The notes: a model not told the origin generated them from the letters alone. Shown: positions 1 to 9,179, numbered from the stretch's first letter. The stretch is DNA of 64,000 nt from an uncultured Thiohalocapsa sp. (GCF_913063425.1 NZ_CAJXYK010000007.1:62001-126000); one strand, 5' to 3'. Made by a program: numbers and translations.

Positions 1-1580
1 GCGGAGAGCAGGCGGCCCTTGCCCGCATCATCGACTGGGCCGCCGGCCGCGGGCTGGACGGCCGGGTGGAGGTGCTCGGCTTCGTGGATGACGGCAGGAG
101 CATCGACTGGATCCGGGACGCCGGCGGTCGCGTCATGAACCTGCTGGCCAAGGGCAGCCGCAAGCACTGCGAGACGCAGCTGCGCAAGACCCTGGACCAT
201 CATGCCGAAGACATCCGCCGCAACGTCGCGCTGGCACGCGAGCGCGGGCTCGCGGTCAACCTGTACCTGGAGGACTGGTCCAACGGCTACACGGACGACC
301 CGGCCTATGTCTACGCCCTGCTGGAGCGGCTTGCCGACGCCGGTGTCGGCCACTTCATGCTGCCGGACACCCTGGGCGTCATGACGCCGGAGAAGGTCTT
401 CACCGCCATCATGGACATGATCCGGCGCTTCCCCGCCTGCCGCTTCGACTTCCACCCCCACAACGACTACGGCCTGGCGACGGCCAACGTGGTGGCAGCG
501 GCACAGGCCGGTGTTGCCTGTGTGCACTGCACGGTGAATTGCCTCGGCGAGCGCGCCGGCAACGCGTCATTGGCGGAGGTGGTGGTCAACCTGCGCGACC
601 AGCTCGACATGCAGATCGGCATCGACGAGCAGCACCTCGCCCGCGCAAGCGAGCTGGTGCAGTACTTCTCCGGCAAGCGCATTGCCGACAACGCGCCGGT
701 GGTGGGTGAGGACGTCTTCACGCAGACGGCGGGTATCCATGCCGACGGCGACCACAAGGGCGGTCTCTACGCCACGCGGCTGTCGCCGGAGCGTTTTGGT
801 CGCCGGCGGGTCTACGCGCTCGGCAAGCTCGCCGGCAAGGCTTCGCTGGCCAAGAACCTGGAGCGGCTCGGGGTGCACCTGAGCGAGGAACAACAGCGCA
901 AGGTGCTCGCGCGTATCGTCGAGCTCGGCGACTCCAAGAAGCGGATCACCTTCGAGGACCTGCCCTTCATCATCGCCGAGGTGCTCGACTCCAGCGGCTA
1001 CAACCATGCCGAGCTCCTGGCCTGCAATGTGTCCTCGAGCCTGGGGCTCCAGTCCACCGCCAGCATCAAGCTGCGCCTCCAGGACGAGGTGCACACGGCA
1101 GCAGGAAGCGGCAACGGCGGCTTCGACGCCTTCAACAAGGCGCTGGCCGAGATCACCGGGCGGGCCGGGCTGATTCTGCCCCGACTGGTGGACTATGAGG
1201 TGCGCATCCCCAAGGGCGGACGCACCGACGCCCTGACCGAATGCACCATCACCTGGGCCCATCGCGGTCCGGCCGCGCCGGCACCCGGGCCCGCCACCGC
1301 GCCGGGCAGCGAGGCCCCGGGCTATCCGGAGCGCGCGGGCGGCGGCCAGGGGCTCGCAGATGGGCCAGGTGATGCACCCGCGAAGGGGTTGGCCCGGGCG
1401 GCCGGCAAGCGGCACGGCGAGTTCAAGACCCGGGGGGTGCACGCGAACCAGGTGTTCGCGTCCATCAACGCCGCCATGCGCATGCTGAATTTGGTGGTGC
1501 ACTGGTCGGTGGCCGAGGCCGCGGCCGGTGCGGCCGCCGGCGTCGACGAGGACACGGGCGCCGCACAGCACGTCGCCTGA
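1..1580 (+). CDS. 2-isopropylmalate/citramalate synthase-family enzyme (5' end outside window)
   Basis: The frame is open to the left edge, so the N-terminus with the substrate-binding DxTLRDG region is missing. The remaining part is a DRE-TIM metallolyase barrel. It shows the metal-binding HPHNDYG motif (codons near 453), a GNASLAEV segment and the GIHADGDHKGGLY motif, followed by a LeuA-type C-terminal regulatory domain (about codon 340 onward). The family condenses acetyl-CoA with a 2-oxoacid in branched-chain amino acid or related biosynthesis. The GIHADGDHKG signature is closer to the LeuA2/CimA-like group than to classical LeuA, so the substrate is uncertain. The regulatory domain is interrupted by about 55 residues rich in Ala, Gly and Pro, between TECTITW and EFKTRGVHANQ. 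The stop is at 1578-1580. Confidence 0.88.
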   Translation, partial: GEQAALARIIDWAAGRGLDGRVEVLGFVDDGRSIDWIRDAGGRVMNLLAKGSRKHCETQLRKTLDHHAEDIRRNVALARERGLAVNLYLEDWSNGYTDDPAYVYALLERLADAGVGHFMLPDTLGVMTPEKVFTAIMDMIRRFPACRFDFHPHNDYGLATANVVAAAQAGVACVHCTVNCLGERAGNASLAEVVVNLRDQLDMQIGIDEQHLARASELVQYFSGKRIADNAPVVGEDVFTQTAGIHADGDHKGGLYATRLSPERFGRRRVYALGKLAGKASLAKNLERLGVHLSEEQQRKVLARIVELGDSKKRITFEDLPFIIAEVLDSSGYNHAELLACNVSSSLGLQSTASIKLRLQDEVHTAAGSGNGGFDAFNKALAEITGRAGLILPRLVDYEVRIPKGGRTDALTECTITWAHRGPAAPAPGPATAPGSEAPGYPERAGGGQGLADGPGDAPAKGLARAAGKRHGEFKTRGVHANQVFASINAAMRMLNLVVHWSVAEAAAGAAAGVDEDTGAAQHVA

Positions 1581-1630
1581 GGCCCGGCGATCACGTGCCA
1601 TTGGCGGAGTAAGCTCGGACGTCCCCGCGG

Positions 1631-1655
1631 CGCCGACTGAAGTCCGCGTACCCGG
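1631..1655. repeat. Dispersed 'ACTGAAGTC' repeat, single copy
   Basis: The segment reads GCCGACTGAAGTCCGCGTAC and then CCGG. It matches the second hairpin of the repeat at 18251-18275, which has the same GCCGACTGAAGT core and the same GCGTACCCGG tail. The stem is imperfect here (one mismatch). It looks like a dispersed intergenic repeat. Confidence 0.5.
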
Positions 1656-1737
1656 GGGCAGCCGCCAGCCTTCCGCCGCAACTCGCCCGCCGCCCCAGTC
1701 ACCCTTGCCGCCCCGCAGCACCCAACGAGCCCAAGCC

Positions 1738-1998
1738 ATGCCACGCCCCGCCAAAGTGCCGTCCCTGATCGCCATCTCCATCGCCTGGTCGGCGGTCATC
1801 GCCTTCGTGATGACGGCGATCACCTTCCTGCACCAGACTCCGGGCGAGGTGGCCGCGGCCGGCGGCGGCCTGCAATGGGGTCAGGTGGCCTTCCTGTTCC
1901 TGCTGTGGCTCGTCGCCGCCGAGCTGACCTTGCTCATCGGCGGTGGCCTGTACCTTGGTGTGGCGCTGCTGCTGCGCCGGCGCCCGCGCGGGGACTGA
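1738..1998 (+). CDS. Small two-helix membrane protein
   Basis: An 86-residue protein with two predicted membrane helices: residues about 8-30 (start of the IAISIAWSAVIAF segment) and about 48-80 (VAFLFLLWLVAAELTLLIGG). It ends in a short positively charged tail (RRRPRGD). The frame is open further upstream, but the ATG at 1738 is preferred because it sits just before the first hydrophobic segment. The upstream part contains a dispersed repeat (1631-1655) rather than coding sequence. No family is recognised. It follows the synthase gene by about 160 bp, so cotranscription is possible but not shown. Confidence 0.6.
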   Translation: MPRPAKVPSLIAISIAWSAVIAFVMTAITFLHQTPGEVAAAGGGLQWGQVAFLFLLWLVAAELTLLIGGGLYLGVALLLRRRPRGD

Positions 1999-2049
1999 CA
2001 GCCGCCGCCGCAGGTCGCAGCACCGGCGTGGCCCGGGCAGCGGCGCCGG

Positions 2050-2958
2050 TCAATCGCCGTGCCAGAACCCCTCCAGCAGCTCGAAGGTGGCCTCCGGGCG
2101 CTCCCAGTGGGGCAGACCCAGATGCGGCGCCAGGGTCTCGAAGCGCCAGTTGGGCCGCTCGGCGGCGAAGTCCGGCAGGCGCTCGAAGGTCACGTAGGGA
2201 TCGCGGTCGGCGATGGCGAGCACCGGCACCTCGGTCAGCCGGGCATACAGGGTCGCCAGCGCATCGCGGGTGAACAGCTGGGTGGACAGGAAGTACAGCG
2301 GCGCGTGGCGCGCCCCGGGCTGATGCGAGGTCGCGTAGGCATAGTCGATGAGGTCCTGGGGCGGCGCACCGGTGAAGGACTTGCCCAGGTAGTAGCGGAT
2401 GCTGGGCTTCGACGCCACCAGGTCGAACAGCGGCTGCCGCCACAGCGGCAGGGTCAGCGCGCGGTGGACGGCACGTCCGGTACCGGGGCCGGGCATGGTG
2501 CGCGCGCTGAAGCCCGTGGGCGAGATGAGCACCAGCGAGGCCACGGCGGCCGGCGCCGCCAGGGCCGCGCGGGCCGCAAACTCCGCGCTCAGCGACAGCG
2601 CCAGCACATCCGCCGGCGCGCCGATCACCTGCTCCAGCAGGGCGCCGATGGCATCGGCGTAGAGGGCAGGGGAATAGACCCGATCGCTGCGCTCTGACTG
2701 GCCGAAGCCCGGCAGCTCGATGCTGTAGACCGGACGCGCGCCGCGGCAGCGCTCGAACAAGGGCTTGACCTCGAAGCTGCTCGGGGCGGCGTTGACGCTG
2801 TGCACCAGGAGCAGGGGTCGGCCGTCGCCGTCCTCGTCTGCGTAGTAGGCGATCCGCCCGCACTGCGGTGTGTGCAGCTCGGCGAGCGGTGCGGTAAGGG
2901 CCGGTGGCAGCGGCGCGGCGCTGCCGGCGCCCCGGGATGCGATTGTTGGTCGGCTCAT
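2050..2958 (-). CDS. Alpha/beta hydrolase
   Basis: A 302-residue alpha/beta-hydrolase-fold protein. Visible elements are the oxyanion region LLLVHSVNAAPSSFEV (about residues 49-64), the strand and loop SIELPGFGQSER, a nucleophile elbow, an acidic residue in LAIADRDPYVTF and the terminal catalytic His in APHLGLPHWERP. The elbow is unusual: it reads ALSLSA instead of the common GxSxG, which still fits the Sm-x-Ser-x-Sm pattern. No signal peptide is evident, so it is probably cytoplasmic. The substrate is unknown. It is transcribed away from the DUF6394/K+ channel pair, sharing a divergent intergenic region of about 180 bp. Confidence 0.8.
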   Translation of the reverse strand: MSRPTIASRGAGSAAPLPPALTAPLAELHTPQCGRIAYYADEDGDGRPLLLVHSVNAAPSSFEVKPLFERCRGARPVYSIELPGFGQSERSDRVYSPALYADAIGALLEQVIGAPADVLALSLSAEFAARAALAAPAAVASLVLISPTGFSARTMPGPGTGRAVHRALTLPLWRQPLFDLVASKPSIRYYLGKSFTGAPPQDLIDYAYATSHQPGARHAPLYFLSTQLFTRDALATLYARLTEVPVLAIADRDPYVTFERLPDFAAERPNWRFETLAPHLGLPHWERPEATFELLEGFWHGD

Positions 2959-3141
2959 GTATCGATCTCCCTTGGCCTGTGCGCTGCGGGCGCGGTCATG
3001 GTTGCATTGACCCGCCCGCAGCGGGGATTATGCGCGCGCCTGGTGTCGCCGCGTGCGATGTCGTCCGCAATCGCCGTGCCGCAGGTCGGGGACCAGTGCG
3101 CGGGCACGGATCTCTGCCGCATCCGCCTCTGGAGCCAAACC

Positions 3142-3525
3142 GTGAATCCGGAAAAGGTCGTCTTCGGTTTCTTCATCCTGCTGGCGCTGACGCTGAACGT
3201 CGGTTTCGTGTTCGGCGAGATCGACAACCCGGGCCACCATCACGTCTGGGAATTCGCAGCTGTTGTGCTGGTCAATGCCGTCGCCACGGTGCTGAAGCTC
3301 GGTGATCGTACACAAATGGGCGCCGTGCTGCTCGCCACCAGCCTGGTGGCCATGCTGCAGCTCATCGCGGGCGCCCTGGTGTGGACCATCGCCGCGCACG
3401 GCACGGCGGCGGGCTTCACGCCGGACGCCCTGGCGAGCGTAGTGTCACTGGCGGTGGGCGCCGTGGTGGCGAATGTGGTCTCGGTGGTGCTGCTCATCGT
3501 CGAGACGGTGATGCTGCGGCGCTGA
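3142..3525 (+). CDS. DUF6394 family membrane protein
   Basis: A 127-residue integral membrane protein matching the DUF6394 pattern. It starts VNPEKVVFGFFILLAL, then GEIDNPGHHHVWE, then three further hydrophobic segments ending in VVLLIVETVMLRR. The GTG start at 3142 is chosen because a GGAG box lies 7 nt upstream (3131-3134) and the homologous N-terminus begins MNPEK. The longer upstream frame has no hydrophobic or conserved character. Four membrane helices are expected. Function is unknown. The gene lies about 80 bp upstream of an RCK-gated K+ channel on the same strand, suggesting a shared transcript and a role near ion transport. Confidence 0.75.
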   Translation: MNPEKVVFGFFILLALTLNVGFVFGEIDNPGHHHVWEFAAVVLVNAVATVLKLGDRTQMGAVLLATSLVAMLQLIAGALVWTIAAHGTAAGFTPDALASVVSLAVGAVVANVVSVVLLIVETVMLRR

Positions 3526-3606
3526 GCCCGGGGCGTGCGTCCCGGCGAAAGCCCGCCCACCGCCGCGACGCGCAGCCGAGCCGCGGGCCTTCGCGTTCTC
3601 AAGCCC

Positions 3607-5388
3607 ATGGACAACATCGTCTTTCTGATCTTCCGGCGCATGCGCGCACCGCTGCTGGCGCTGCTGGTGACCTATGCCATCGCCATGGCCGGTCTGGTGG
3701 CCATCCCGGGACAGGACGCCGCCGGGAATCCGGTGCGGCTCAGCTTCTTCGACGCCTTCTATTTCGTCAGCTACACGGCGACGACCATCGGCTACGGCGA
3801 GATCCCCTATGCCCTCACCGGGGCGCAGCGGATCTGGGTCACCTTCTGCGTCTATGCGACGGTCATCGTCTGGCTGTACTCCATCGGCTCGCTCATCGCG
3901 CTTCTGCAGGACAAGACGCTGCAGCGGGCCGTGCAGGAGCGCCGCTTCGCCATGCGTGTGCGGCAGATCAACGAGCCCTTCTACCTCGTCTGCGGCTATG
4001 GCCAGACCGGCAGCGGTCTGGTGCGGGCACTGACCGAGCGCGGTCAGCGCGCGGTGGTCCTGGACAACAATGCCGAGCGCGTCAACCTGCTGAAAATCGA
4101 AAACCTGCGCGAGTATGTGCCTGCCCTGCGCGCCGACGTGCGCCGGCCGGACAATCTGCTGCTGGCGGGGCTCAGGCTGCCCAACTGCCGTGGGGTGCTC
4201 GCCCTCACGTCCGACAACGACGTGAACCTCCGCGTCGCCCTCGCCGCGAAGCTGATGCAGCCGGGCGCCAAGGTCGTCTGTCGGGCAGATTCGCATGAGA
4301 TCGAGGCCAACATGGCATCGTTCGGCACCGATCACATCTACGACCCCTTCGACACCTTCGCGCTGTATTTCGCCACGGCCCTTCAGGCCCCCTGCCTGAC
4401 GCTGCTGGCCGACTGGCTCGGGGAGCTGCGCGGCAGCGCACTGCATGACCCTGTGCAGCCGCCGGCGCACGGGCTCTGGGTCATCTGCGGCTACGGGCGC
4501 TTCGGCAAGGCGTTGTATGGGCACCTGAAAGAGCAGGACATCGAGCTGGTGGTGGTGGAGGCACGCCCGGAGCGCACCGGCAAGCCGGACTGTCCACTGG
4601 TGCATGGCCCGGGCACCGAGGCCGTGACCCTGGAGCAGGCGGAGATCCACCGTGCAGTCGGACTCATCGCCGGCACCGACAACGATGCCAACAATCTCAG
4701 CATCGTCATGACCGCCAAAGCCCTGAATCCCGGGCTGTTCACCGTGCTGCGCGAGAATCACCTGATGAACCGCGAGCTGTTCGACGCCGTGGATGCGGAC
4801 ATCATCATGCACCCGAGCCTCATCGTTGCGAATCGAATCCGGGTGCTGCTCGGCACGCCGCTGTTGACGGACTTCGTGCACGACGCCCGCTTCGAGGACG
4901 ACGCCTGGGCCTGTGAGCTCATTGCCCGGATCGCCGCGCTGGTGCACGACAAGGTCCCGGACGTCTGGCAGGTGCGCATCGACGCGGAGGATGCCTATGC
5001 CCTCATGCGGCGGAGGAAGGACGAGCCGCTGCCGCGGATCGAAGACCTGCTGCGCGACCCCCGCGACCGCGGCTGCAGGCTGCGGGCGGTGGTGCTCCTG
5101 CGCCGCCGCGAGAACGGTCGCACCCTGTTGCCCGATCCGAAAGACCGGCTGCGGGAGGGCGACGAGCTCCTGCTGTGTGGTCGCAGCACGGCCCAATCCA
5201 GCATGCGCTGGACGTTGCAGAATGTGCACGCCCTGACCTATGTCCTGCATGGCGCGAGCCCACCCCGGGGCATCGTGTGGGCGTGGCTGCTGCGCCGGCA
5301 GCGTCGGCGCGCAGCCGCAGGCGCAAAGCCGGCTGACGCCGCCGAAGTCGATGACACCGGGCCCGTGGACTGCGAGGAGTCGCGCTGA
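3607..5388 (+). CDS. RCK/TrkA-N domain potassium channel
   Basis: A 593-residue Kch/MthK-like potassium channel in the inner membrane. It has a first helix (about 14-35), a pore loop with the K+ selectivity filter TTIGYGE (59-65) and a second helix (about 76-100). Two cytoplasmic RCK (TrkA-N) domains follow, each opening with a Rossmann glycine motif: VCGYGQTGSG (about 128-137) and VICGYGRFGKA (about 310-320). A TrkA-C-like region follows (GDELLLCGR). The second RCK ligand loop carries TDNDANNLS. The ATG at 3607 immediately precedes the membrane segment. Such channels are gated by nucleotides or ions bound to RCK domains. It probably forms an operon with the DUF6394 gene. Confidence 0.9.
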   Translation: MDNIVFLIFRRMRAPLLALLVTYAIAMAGLVAIPGQDAAGNPVRLSFFDAFYFVSYTATTIGYGEIPYALTGAQRIWVTFCVYATVIVWLYSIGSLIALLQDKTLQRAVQERRFAMRVRQINEPFYLVCGYGQTGSGLVRALTERGQRAVVLDNNAERVNLLKIENLREYVPALRADVRRPDNLLLAGLRLPNCRGVLALTSDNDVNLRVALAAKLMQPGAKVVCRADSHEIEANMASFGTDHIYDPFDTFALYFATALQAPCLTLLADWLGELRGSALHDPVQPPAHGLWVICGYGRFGKALYGHLKEQDIELVVVEARPERTGKPDCPLVHGPGTEAVTLEQAEIHRAVGLIAGTDNDANNLSIVMTAKALNPGLFTVLRENHLMNRELFDAVDADIIMHPSLIVANRIRVLLGTPLLTDFVHDARFEDDAWACELIARIAALVHDKVPDVWQVRIDAEDAYALMRRRKDEPLPRIEDLLRDPRDRGCRLRAVVLLRRRENGRTLLPDPKDRLREGDELLLCGRSTAQSSMRWTLQNVHALTYVLHGASPPRGIVWAWLLRRQRRRAAAGAKPADAAEVDDTGPVDCEESR

Positions 5389-5568
5389 GGCGGCAGCACG
5401 GGCTCGGGGCAGGCCCTGGGGAGGTTGGCCGGATGCGAGCGCTTGGCGGGTGCGGCGTTTGAATCCCCCGGGGCGCTGTCATATGGTCAGCAGCGGACTG
5501 AATGCGCGCAGCGGGCCGGCCCGCAGGTTCCTGCCGGCCGCACCCAATGCCACCACCGGGAGGCCGTC

Positions 5569-6120
5569 ATGAATGCATTGCTCGACCGACTCGCCGCGGA
5601 CCACCGCCGTCTCGCGCACCTCATGGTGCTGCTCGAAGGCATGCTCGACCGCTTTCACGCTGGAGCGGAGCCGGACTACGAGCTCATGTGCGAGCTCCTG
5701 GAGTACATGATCGACTATGCCGATCAAGTGCATCACCCGAGCGAGGATCTGATCTTCGAGCGGCTGCTGGCCCAGCCGGGGCAGGGTCACGATGTGCTGC
5801 GCCGGCTCATGCTGCAGCACGAAGCACTTGCCCAGCTCAATCGGCGCTTCAAGGAGTCGCTGGAGGGCATCGTCCACGAAGAGGTGCTGCAGCGCGAGGA
5901 GGTGGAGCAGCAGGGCCGCGAGCTGCTGGCCACCCTGCGTGAGCACATGCGCCTCGAAGACGAAGAGGCCTTTCCCATTGCGGCTGAAGTGCTGACGGGT
6001 GCCGACTGGGCCGAGCTCCAGGCGCAGGCGCCCACCGCCGAGGACCCGGTGTTCGGCAAGGCGGACCCGGAGCGCTTCCGCGCCCTGTACGGCCAGCTGC
6101 AGTCCGAGCTGCGCCAGTGA
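5569..6120 (+). CDS. Hemerythrin domain protein
   Basis: A 183-residue all-helical HHE cation-binding protein. Candidate di-iron ligands are His in DHRRLAHL (about 11-18), HHPSEDLIFE (about 57-66), QHE (about 83-85) and HMRLEDEEAFP (about 127-137), in the order expected for a hemerythrin four-helix bundle. The ATG at 5569 has a strong GGGAGG box at 5558-5563. Family members bind O2 or NO, or act in redox or iron sensing; nothing here discriminates. There is no export signal. The stop overlaps the next gene's GTG by 4 nt, indicating translational coupling. Confidence 0.88.
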   Translation: MNALLDRLAADHRRLAHLMVLLEGMLDRFHAGAEPDYELMCELLEYMIDYADQVHHPSEDLIFERLLAQPGQGHDVLRRLMLQHEALAQLNRRFKESLEGIVHEEVLQREEVEQQGRELLATLREHMRLEDEEAFPIAAEVLTGADWAELQAQAPTAEDPVFGKADPERFRALYGQLQSELRQ

Positions 6121-7097
6121 CCGCGACCGCCGCTCGCGCATCTGCACCGGGCAACGCCGGCGTGCCCGCGTCGCCGCGCTGCTGCGCCCTGCGGCGCGTC
6201 AATCCCTTCCTTGGGCTGGTGATGCTGGTGGCCACGGAGCAGGCGCGGGCGTTCAGCGCCGACGGTCGTCACTGGCAGCTTCAGGTGGCCGCGTATCCGC
6301 CGCGTGGGCTCTGGAGCGGCGCCGGCCATGCCGCCGAGCGGCGCTGGTTTCGCTTCGGCGATTGGTCCGCACAGGCGGGCCTGGCACGCGTGCCGGTCAA
6401 CCCCATCCTCGATGTCGGCGATATGCTCGACGCGGCCGATGCACTGGTGGCCGCGGTGGCCAGGGTGGAGCACCAGGTGCCCTTCACCCCTGCCGCGGAG
6501 CTGGAGCTCTGGCAGCTGGACCAGGACGGCCGGCCGCTGGCACTGCTGGACACCGCGCTCGCGGCGGACGGCCTCACCGCGCAGGACGCCCCGGCCTGGA
6601 GCGCCGGCGGTGGCGGCGAGCGCCGTTTTCACTCACCCACGCTGGCCGCGGCCGGCGAGCGGATACAGACGAGTGGCGCGCCGGTAGACCACGCGCGGGC
6701 GCTGGAAGCGGTCGTGGCGCAGGCGGCAGGCGGCCCCGGCAGGGCAGTTTGGGTGGCGCGGGAGGCAGACGGCGGTGGTCGCATCGTCGCGGCGCCTGCG
6801 GCTGCCGGCCCGGCGCCGTCGCTCGCCGCCGAGGACTTCCCAGCCCTGCACCTGCGCGAGGACTGGCCCGATGCCCGCACCACGGCGCTGGTACGGGATT
6901 ACATGGACTGGCTCTCGCCGTATCTGCTGACCCTGCCGACCCTGGATGCAGCGCGCCGCGCGTCGCTGGAGCGCGCCGCTGTGCGCTGCCCAAGCCTCGT
7001 CGATCGGCTCTGGCGCCTGTACCCGAGCCAGATGGACCCCGAGCTGATCCGCCGGGCGCGGGTGCAGGCCAGGCTCCGCTCCGCCGCCACCGACTGA
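6117..7097 (+). CDS. Hypothetical protein coupled to hemerythrin
   Basis: A 326-residue protein of unknown function starting with a GTG that overlaps the hemerythrin stop (GTGA). After a charged start there is a short hydrophobic stretch (VNPFLGLVMLVATEQARAFS, about 28-47), which could be a signal peptide if translation starts nearer to it. The rest is soluble and Ala/Gly-rich. The C-terminal third is the most ordered part, with segments such as DYMDWLSPYLLTLPTL and MDPELIRRARVQAR. Codon third positions are strongly G/C as in neighbours, supporting real coding. No domain is recognised. Confidence 0.65.
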   Translation: MTATAARASAPGNAGVPASPRCCALRRVNPFLGLVMLVATEQARAFSADGRHWQLQVAAYPPRGLWSGAGHAAERRWFRFGDWSAQAGLARVPVNPILDVGDMLDAADALVAAVARVEHQVPFTPAAELELWQLDQDGRPLALLDTALAADGLTAQDAPAWSAGGGGERRFHSPTLAAAGERIQTSGAPVDHARALEAVVAQAAGGPGRAVWVAREADGGGRIVAAPAAAGPAPSLAAEDFPALHLREDWPDARTTALVRDYMDWLSPYLLTLPTLDAARRASLERAAVRCPSLVDRLWRLYPSQMDPELIRRARVQARLRSAATD

Positions 7098-7385
7098 TGC
7101 AATGCGCCCGTCGTTGTCCGTACCCGTCGTGAATGGAGCCCGAGTCTCCCGGGGCAGCGATGCACCGGCGCATTGTCTGTGCCGACTCCGCCCCGACCTT
7201 GGGGACATTCGCGGGGCGCAGTGGGCCGCCGCGCCGGGCTGCTGCACCGGGCTGCTGCAGGGCGCTGACCGCGCCGGCGGCGCCCGCAGGCCTGCACTTA
7301 AGGCCACATCACTGCCCCAAACATCACGGCCAACCACCGCGGCCATACATTAGGGTAGGCAGGGAAACCTGACGTCCGCCAGATC

Positions 7386-8435
7386 ATGCGATACAAGAAC
7401 GTTCCCGGATTCGAGCACGGCACGCCGGAGAGCCTCGGCGTGCTCATGTTGAACCTCGGCACACCGGATGCGCCGACCCCCACGGCCGTGCGCCGTTACC
7501 TTGCCGAGTTCCTGAACGACCCGCGGGTCGTGGAGCTGCCGCGGCCCATCTGGTGGCTGGTACTGCACGGCGTCATCCTCCGCGTGCGCCCGAGCCGCTC
7601 GGCGCGTGCCTATCAGTCCGTCTGGACCGAGCGCGGCTCGCCGCTGCTGGACGTGGCCCAACGCCAGGCCACTGGGCTGCGGGCCCTGCTCGACGCGCGC
7701 TTCGGCAACGGTGTGCGGGTGGAGCTCGGCATGCGCTATGGCAAGCCCTCGGTGGCGGAGGCGCTGGAGCGCCTCAAGCAGGCCAACGTACGTCGTCTGC
7801 TGGTGCTGCCGCTGTACCCCCAGTACTCGGGCACCACCACGGCGTCCATCTTCGATGCGGTCACGGATGAGCTCAGCACCTGGCGCTGGCTGCCCGAGCT
7901 GCGGTTCATCAACCAGTATCACGACGACGCGAGATACATCGAGGCCGTGGCGCACAGCATCCGGTCCTATTGGGACGAGCATGGCGAGCCCGAGCGGCTG
8001 CTGTTCTCCTTCCACGGTATTCCGAAAAAGTATTTCATGGCAGGCGACCCCTACCATTGCCACTGCCACAAGACCGCGCGGATGGTGGTGGAGGCGCTCG
8101 GGCTGCCGGAAGACCGCTGGCTGGTGTCTTTCCAGTCCCGGGTGGGGCGCGACGAATGGCTTCAGCCCTACACCGACGAGACCCTCAAGCTCTGGGGCGC
8201 TGACGGCGTCAAGCAGGTCCATGTCATCGCCCCGGGATTCTCCGCGGACTGCCTGGAGACCCTGGAGGAGATCGACGTGGAGAATCGCGAGTATTTCCTG
8301 GAGGCCGGCGGCGAGGAGTATCACTACATCCCCTGCCTCAACGACGACCCGCACCACCTGGAAATGATGCTCGGGCTGGTGGAGCGGCATGCCTGCGGCT
8401 GGCCGGAAATGGCCGGCGTGGCCGAGGACTGGTGA
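7386..8435 (+). CDS. hemH: Ferrochelatase
   Basis: A 349-residue protoporphyrin ferrochelatase, the last step of protohaem synthesis (insertion of Fe2+ into protoporphyrin IX). Diagnostic segments are GVLMLNLGTPDAPT near the N-terminus, SFHGIPKKY with the catalytic-type His at about 210, DPYHCHCHKTA, FQSRVGRDEWLQPYTD, and PGFSADCLETLEEI with the conserved Glu at about 291. Length matches bacterial HemH. The ATG at 7386 is preceded by a 288-bp gene-free stretch in which I see no coding. The next gene (DUF971) follows after about 140 bp on the same strand. Confidence 0.97.
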   Translation: MRYKNVPGFEHGTPESLGVLMLNLGTPDAPTPTAVRRYLAEFLNDPRVVELPRPIWWLVLHGVILRVRPSRSARAYQSVWTERGSPLLDVAQRQATGLRALLDARFGNGVRVELGMRYGKPSVAEALERLKQANVRRLLVLPLYPQYSGTTTASIFDAVTDELSTWRWLPELRFINQYHDDARYIEAVAHSIRSYWDEHGEPERLLFSFHGIPKKYFMAGDPYHCHCHKTARMVVEALGLPEDRWLVSFQSRVGRDEWLQPYTDETLKLWGADGVKQVHVIAPGFSADCLETLEEIDVENREYFLEAGGEEYHYIPCLNDDPHHLEMMLGLVERHACGWPEMAGVAEDW

Positions 8436-8577
8436 GCTGACGGCGGCAGGCAGCCCCCGCCGCCGCGCGCGTCCCGGTCGCTGGCGATTGCAACCGACCG
8501 GGGCCGTCCGCACCTGAGCCGCACCTTCAAGCAGACACGCGTATGCGTCGGACTCAGCCCGGCGCCGCCCCACCGCC

Positions 8578-9009
8578 ATGGACAAGAACCCCTTCCCCAC
8601 CGAGCTCAACCTGAACCAGAGCACCCGGGTGCTGGAGATCAGCTTCGACGACGGCGCCCGCTTTCGCCTGCCCTGCGAGTACCTGCGCGTCTACTCACCC
8701 TCCGCCGAGGTGCGCGGCCACACGCCCGACCAGGCCAAGCTCCAGGTGGGCAAGGAGTACGTCAATATCCGGGACCTGCAGCAGGTGGGCAGCTATGCCG
8801 TGAAGATCGTCTTCGACGACGGCCACAAGTCCGGCCTGTACGATTGGCAGTACCTCTACAAGCTGGGCCGCGGCTGGCAGCCGCTGTGGCAGGATTACCT
8901 GCGCCGGCTCGCCGATGTGGGGCGCAAGCGCAGCATCGAGGATCCGTTCGAGGCCATGCAGGCGCGCGGCGAGCAGCCGTCGGAGCTGCCGGCGGCGTCC
9001 GCGAGCTGA
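8578..9009 (+). CDS. DUF971 (gamma-butyrobetaine hydroxylase-like N-terminal domain) protein
   Basis: A 143-residue stand-alone DUF971 protein. The conserved features are RVLEISFDDGARFRLPCEYL, RVYSPSAEVRGH, GSYAVKIVFDDGHKSGLYDW and YLYKLGR, followed by a short helical tail. In larger enzymes this fold precedes a 2-oxoglutarate oxygenase domain. As a stand-alone protein in proteobacteria it is often linked to Fe-S cluster handling, but that is family knowledge and not shown here. It is a likely cytoplasmic protein in the same direction as hemH. Confidence 0.87.
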   Translation: MDKNPFPTELNLNQSTRVLEISFDDGARFRLPCEYLRVYSPSAEVRGHTPDQAKLQVGKEYVNIRDLQQVGSYAVKIVFDDGHKSGLYDWQYLYKLGRGWQPLWQDYLRRLADVGRKRSIEDPFEAMQARGEQPSELPAASAS

Positions 9010-9123
9010 CACTGCCCGGAAGCCGCTCCGACCGGGCGACTCCGGGGCCTCGGAAATGGACAGGTCACACCCATCGGGTCGCCACGGCCCCGGGGGCGCA
9101 GTACTCGACAGCGCCCGGCAGTA

Positions 9124-9152
9124 GGTCGGGTCAGCGACAGCATGACCCGACC
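9124..9152. repeat. Perfect palindromic hairpin between convergent genes
   Basis: Arms GGTCGGGTCA (9124-9133) and TGACCCGACC (9143-9152) are perfect reverse complements with a 9-nt loop. It sits between the convergent DUF971 and TetR genes. The sequence resembles a widespread gammaproteobacterial intergenic GTCGGGT element. It may act as a bidirectional transcription barrier, but there is no T-run. Confidence 0.6.
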
Positions 9153-9179
9153 GTCAGCGGGTCATGTCAACACTGCGTC

